A stretch of DNA of 7,754 nucleotides from JBGPIT01 sp041485125 (GTDB lineage: Bacteria; Desulfobacterota; Binatia; UTPRO1): positions 1-7,754 of the forward strand of contig JBGPIT010000248.1 of assembly GCA_041485125.1 (NCBI GenBank), in the 5' to 3' direction. A program made the position numbers and the translations under genes. This document shows positions 5,305 to 7,754 of this stretch, one piece after another (the stretch's first letter is position 1; every line of letters begins with the position of its first letter). Under the pieces are notes generated by a model, which saw only the letters and a program-made list of their open reading frames with translations, was not told the DNA's origin and searched no databases.

Positions 5305-6282
5305 ATGGGTATGGAGCAGCTGTTGTCGCGCGAGTTCTTGCGCGTCGTCGAGGAAGCGGCGATCGCGGCCGCCCGCACGATGGGGTACGGCGACCGGCGC
5401 CACTCCGATCACGTCGCGGTCGAGGCGATGCGCAAGGCCATGGATACGCTGCCCATGCGCGGCACGGTTGCGATCGGCGAGGGCGAGCGCGACGAGGCGC
5501 CGATGCTCTTCATCGGCGAGAAGGTCGGCGCTCACGGCGAGAACGATCCCGAGGTCGACATCGCCGTCGATCCGCTCGAAGGCACGAACCTCTGCGCGAC
5601 GGGCGAGGGGAACTCGATCGCGGTCCTCGCGGCGGCGAACAAGGGCGGCCTGCTGCACGCGCCCGACTGCTACATGGAGAAGATCATCGTCGGCCCGTCG
5701 GCGAAAGGCGTCGTCCATCTCGACGCGACGCCGCAAGAGAACCTGACGGCGATCGCCAAGCGGCTCGGCCGGCAAGTGAAAGATCTCGTCGTCATCGTCC
5801 TCGACCGGCCGCGCCACGAGAAGCTCATCGAGGACATCCGCACCGCCGGCGCCCGCATTCGTTTGATCTCCGACGGTGACCTCTCTGCCGGCATCGCCGC
5901 CGCCGTCCGGCGCACCAACGTGCACGCGGTGATGGGCATCGGCGGCGCGCCCGAGGGCGTCCTCGCCGCCGCCGCGATCCGCTGTCTGAACGGCGGCATG
6001 CAGGGCCGTCTGGTCCCGACCAAAGAAGGCCAAGAGCAGCGTATGCGGGAGATGGGGATCACCGACCCGCGGCGTATCTTCACCGAGCGTGACCTGGCGC
6101 CGGGACCGGAGATCATGTTCGCTGCGGCCGGCGTCACCGACGGCAGCTTCATGCGCGGCGTGCGCTTCTTCGGCCACGGCTCGCGCACGAGCGCGCTCCT
6201 GATGTCGCTGCAGGACCGGATGATCCGCTTCGTCGACAGCGTCCGTCTCGACGGTACGCCCGACGTCGTCGTCGAGTTCTGA
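5305..6282 (+). CDS. glpX: Fructose-1,6-bisphosphatase class II
   Basis: A 325-residue cytoplasmic metal-dependent phosphatase that converts fructose 1,6-bisphosphate to fructose 6-phosphate in gluconeogenesis; in some autotrophs class II enzymes also act on sedoheptulose bisphosphate. Family signatures are all present: Asp35 (RRHSDHVAVEAMR), IGEGERDEAPML (57-68), VDPLEGTNLCATG (88-100, with metal-ligand candidates Asp89 and Glu92), DCYMEKIIVG (121-130), LISDGDLSAGI (188-198) and GIGGAPEGVLAAAA (211-224, Glu217). Length matches the usual 320-340. The start is ATG 5305 with AGGAGG at 5291-5296, 8 nt upstream. The 169-bp gap with hairpins suggests a unit separate from the dienoyl-CoA isomerase gene. 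It ends 10 bp from the convergent DoxX-family gene. No glycerol genes are adjacent, so the glpX name reflects family and not a glycerol operon. No Calvin-cycle gene is in view, making gluconeogenesis the simpler reading. Confidence 0.97.
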   Translation: MGMEQLLSREFLRVVEEAAIAAARTMGYGDRRHSDHVAVEAMRKAMDTLPMRGTVAIGEGERDEAPMLFIGEKVGAHGENDPEVDIAVDPLEGTNLCATGEGNSIAVLAAANKGGLLHAPDCYMEKIIVGPSAKGVVHLDATPQENLTAIAKRLGRQVKDLVVIVLDRPRHEKLIEDIRTAGARIRLISDGDLSAGIAAAVRRTNVHAVMGIGGAPEGVLAAAAIRCLNGGMQGRLVPTKEGQEQRMREMGITDPRRIFTERDLAPGPEIMFAAAGVTDGSFMRGVRFFGHGSRTSALLMSLQDRMIRFVDSVRLDGTPDVVVEF

Positions 6283-6292
6283 AGCCGCGACG

Positions 6293-6739
6293 CTAGCGCC
6301 GCCGCTCGATCAGCGCGCGATCGACGGACCAGAGGCCGCCGCCCCGCATCAGACAGACGAGCGCGAGAGCGAGCGCGAGGATGTGGTACTCGAAACCCTC
6401 GCCCGGCTGCTTGCCGGTCCAGTTCATGAAGAAGCCGAACTGGGCGTGCACCGTGAAGATCGCGACCAGCATGATGCACACGATGCCGAAGGCGGCGATG
6501 CGCGTGAGGAGGCCGACGATGAGGCCGAGCGCGCCGAACGATTCCGCGATGATCACGAGGGCAGCCAGGAACGAGGGCACGCCCTGGCTGGTGAAGGACT
6601 GCATGGTGTCGACGAAGCCGTAGCCACCGAACCAGCCGAGGAGCTTCTGCAGGCCGTGCGGCAGCATCACCACGCCCAGCGCCACGCGCGCGACGAATGC
6701 GCTGAAATCCCGCTCCGTGTCGATCAATGACCGCAGCAT
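6293..6739 (-). CDS. DoxX family membrane protein
   Basis: A 148-residue inner-membrane protein with four predicted helices at about 12-34, 55-77, 79-98 and 117-133. Family-like features are RVALGVVMLPHGLQKLLGWFGG (18-39) and the GKQPGEGFEYHILALALAL block (109-127), where a Gly/Glu-rich loop enters the last helix. DoxX-type proteins are small quinone- or redox-associated membrane proteins; members occur in thiosulfate:quinone oxidoreductase and in actinobacterial oxidative-stress complexes, but many have no assigned role. The start is ATG 6739: AGGAGGT at 6747-6753 lies 7 nt upstream, and the longer GTG at 6748 overlaps that ribosome-binding site and so cannot be used. It is convergent with glpX and lies 133 bp downstream of the SDR gene on the same strand, behind its own candidate promoter. 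Physiological role is unknown. Confidence 0.9.
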   Translation of the reverse strand: MLRSLIDTERDFSAFVARVALGVVMLPHGLQKLLGWFGGYGFVDTMQSFTSQGVPSFLAALVIIAESFGALGLIVGLLTRIAAFGIVCIMLVAIFTVHAQFGFFMNWTGKQPGEGFEYHILALALALVCLMRGGGLWSVDRALIERRR

Positions 6740-6746
6740 GCGCCGC

Positions 6747-6753
6747 ACCTCCT
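6747..6753 (-). promoter_or_regulatory. Ribosome-binding site deciding the DoxX start
   Basis: AGGAGGT on the minus strand is 7 nt from ATG 6739. The alternative GTG start at 6748-6746 overlaps it, so the shorter 148-residue protein is the correct reading. Confidence 0.85.
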
Positions 6754-6759
6754 GCGTCG

Positions 6760-6788
6760 CTTGTTCTGGAGGGGACGCGGACAGTCAA
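6760..6788 (-). promoter_or_regulatory. Candidate sigma70-type promoter for the DoxX gene
   Basis: On the minus strand TTGACT (6788-6783) is followed after 17 bp by AACAAG (6765-6760). The -35 matches 5/6 and the -10 only 3/6. Transcription would start near 6753, giving a very short leader that begins at the ribosome-binding site, which weakens the call. Confidence 0.35.
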
Positions 6789-6805
6789 GCGTGGACGGCG
6801 AGCGG

Positions 6806-6868
6806 GGCCGCGCGCGAGCGGCGCGGCCGCGGCGGCGTGCTGAACGCCCGCCGCCGCGCTACGCGGCG
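6806..6868 (-). terminator. GC-rich hairpin cluster after the SDR gene
   Basis: Three perfect inverted repeats lie between the SDR stop codon and the DoxX promoter. Nearest the stop is a 7-bp stem CGCCGCG/CGCGGCG with a 3-nt loop (6852-6868). Next is a 10-bp stem, 6828-6837 with 6849-6858, that competes with it. Last is an 8-bp stem GGCCGCGC/GCGCGGCC (6806-6813 with 6821-6828). A terminator role for the SDR transcript is plausible by position, but there is no U-tract and low-complexity GC inflates such repeats. Confidence 0.35.
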
Positions 6869-6872
6869 AGGA

Positions 6873-7754
6873 TCAGTACGCGTTCCGCAGTGACGGATGC
6901 GGCTGCAACGCGCGTTGCCGGCGCTCGGTGACGAAGCCGCGGTCGATGAGCCAGGCGATCGTGCGCCGGGCCGTGTCGCGCGCCGAGAGGAAGGTGTAGC
7001 CGAGCTCGCGCTTCGCCTTCGAGCTGTCGAAGTAGCCGAACTTCCCGGCGAACTCGTCGACCTGGCTGCGGTCGAGGACCGGGCGCGCGCCGGTCAGCTT
7101 GGCGACCAGCTCCATCCCGCCCGCGAGGATGCGCAGGATCGGCAGCGGGGCCTTCATCGACGGCGCCTTCAGACCGGTGAGATCGGCCATGATGTCGAAG
7201 AGACCCTTCACCGTGACGTCCTCGCCGGAGACGATGTAGCGCTCGCCGTCGCGGCCCTTGTCCATGGCGAGCAGCGCGCCGCGCGCGACGTCGTCGACGT
7301 CGACGACGCTGAAGCCGCCCTCGAAGTAGACCGGCGCGCCGTGGTTCAGGAAGTCGGAGACCTGGCGCACCGATTCGCTCAGCTTGTAGAAGCGCGGGCC
7401 GAGGATCAGGCCGGGATGAATCGAGCTGATCGGCAGCTTCGTCCGCTTCGCGATGCCGAAGGCTTCCTTCTCGGCGGCGATCTTGCCGCGCACGTAGTGG
7501 GTGTGCGGCTCGGTGTTGAAGCTGGTCTCGTCGAGGGCGCGCGGCGTCGTCGAGAAGCCCATCGTGCCCGTCGTGCTGGTGTACATGACCTTCTCGACAC
7601 CCGCCTTCGCGGCGGCTTCCATCACGTGCCGCGTACCGTCGACGCTCGGCCGGATGATGTCGCGCTCGGGATCCGTCGACCACATCACGAAGCCGGCGGC
7701 GGTGTGGTAGACGCGCCCGCAGCCTTCGACGGCGCGCGCGGTCGATTGCGGATC
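6873..7754 (-). CDS. NAD(P)-dependent epimerase/reductase, extended SDR (HpnA/dihydroflavonol reductase-like), N-terminally truncated
   Basis: The minus-strand frame is open to the window end, giving 293 C-terminal residues; the N-terminus with the GxxGxxG Rossmann motif lies outside. The visible part begins just before GRVYHTAAGFVMWSTDPE (13-30), matching the VFHxAA segment of extended short-chain dehydrogenases. NxxGT-like VDGTRHVMEAAAKAGVEKVMYTST (38-61) follows, with catalytic Ser60. The catalytic Tyr87-Lys91 pair is in HYVRGKIAAEKEA. IHPGLILGPR (112-121) and VDVDDVARGALLAMDKGRDGERYIVSGE (151-178) follow, as in HpnA-type sugar epimerases and dihydroflavonol reductase-like enzymes. It would oxidise, reduce or epimerise a sugar- or alcohol-type substrate with NAD(P). 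No hopanoid or sterol gene is visible, so HpnA itself is not claimed. An internal GTG at 7688 is not the start, because homologous sequence continues upstream of it. Confidence 0.9.
   Translation of the reverse strand, partial: DPQSTARAVEGCGRVYHTAAGFVMWSTDPERDIIRPSVDGTRHVMEAAAKAGVEKVMYTSTTGTMGFSTTPRALDETSFNTEPHTHYVRGKIAAEKEAFGIAKRTKLPISSIHPGLILGPRFYKLSESVRQVSDFLNHGAPVYFEGGFSVVDVDDVARGALLAMDKGRDGERYIVSGEDVTVKGLFDIMADLTGLKAPSMKAPLPILRILAGGMELVAKLTGARPVLDRSQVDEFAGKFGYFDSSKAKRELGYTFLSARDTARRTIAWLIDRGFVTERRQRALQPHPSLRNAY

Noticed and set aside
5670..6788. 372-codon minus-strand frame across glpX and DoxX
   Set aside because: Out of frame with DoxX and antisense to glpX; composition is low-complexity and it would span a convergent junction and the DoxX promoter.
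6859..7683. 274-codon minus-strand frame beside the SDR
   Set aside because: A shifted frame of the SDR gene rich in Arg/His/Gly; the correct frame carries the YxxxK and SDR motifs and continues to the window edge.
1..7754. CRISPR array, transposon, toxin-antitoxin, phage or defence system
   Set aside because: No regularly spaced direct repeats, terminal inverted repeats, transposase or integrase motifs, or nuclease or toxin-like genes are visible, and all gene-free gaps are under 170 bp.

Overview
This is a high-GC window (roughly two-thirds G+C by eye, with codon third positions almost always G or C) packed with bacterial metabolic genes. There are nine protein-coding genes, two of them cut by the window edges. 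I see no tRNA, rRNA, insertion sequence, phage gene or CRISPR array. The genes fit an aerobic, heterotrophic bacterium that uses fatty acids or other CoA-activated carboxylates. Actinobacteria, high-GC proteobacteria and Binatota-like lineages would all fit, and nothing here settles the phylum.

Layout, left to right. (1) 1-1187, minus strand: an anion:cation-symporter-type MFS transporter, truncated at its C-terminus by the window start. (2) 1270-2490, plus strand, divergent across 82 bp: a second, unrelated MFS transporter of the SHS (sialate/lactate:H+ symporter) type, carrying a near-complete copy of the substrate motif known from yeast Jen1. (3) 2509-4164, minus strand, convergent with the SHS gene: a tight three-gene operon. 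Its order is a 65-residue two-helix membrane protein, a HAD phosphatase of the epoxide-hydrolase-N-terminal/ACAD10-like type (4-nt GTGA overlap), and a crotonase-fold protein whose Shine-Dalgarno overlaps the HAD stop codon. (4) 4323-5135, plus strand, divergent from that operon across 158 bp: a delta(3,5)-delta(2,4)-dienoyl-CoA isomerase with all three acidic catalytic residues. (5) 5305-6282, plus strand: glpX, class II fructose-1,6-bisphosphatase, behind a 169-bp gap with two strong hairpins. (6) 6293-6739, minus strand, convergent with glpX: a DoxX-family membrane protein with its own likely promoter. (7) 6873-7754, minus strand: an extended SDR (HpnA/dihydroflavonol-reductase-like) missing its N-terminal dinucleotide-binding motif beyond the window end.

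As a reading of the whole (inference): the two transporters could import organic acids, the two crotonases process unsaturated or unusual acyl-CoAs, and GlpX turns the resulting carbon into hexose by gluconeogenesis. The strand switches show at least six transcription units, so this is a neighbourhood of related metabolism and not a single operon.

I found no convincing evidence for a wholly new biological system. The points most worth a second look are the Jen1-type motif in the SHS transporter, the crotonase lacking the hydratase glutamates, the translationally coupled membrane protein-HAD-crotonase trio, and the overlapping alternative hairpins in the glpX leader.
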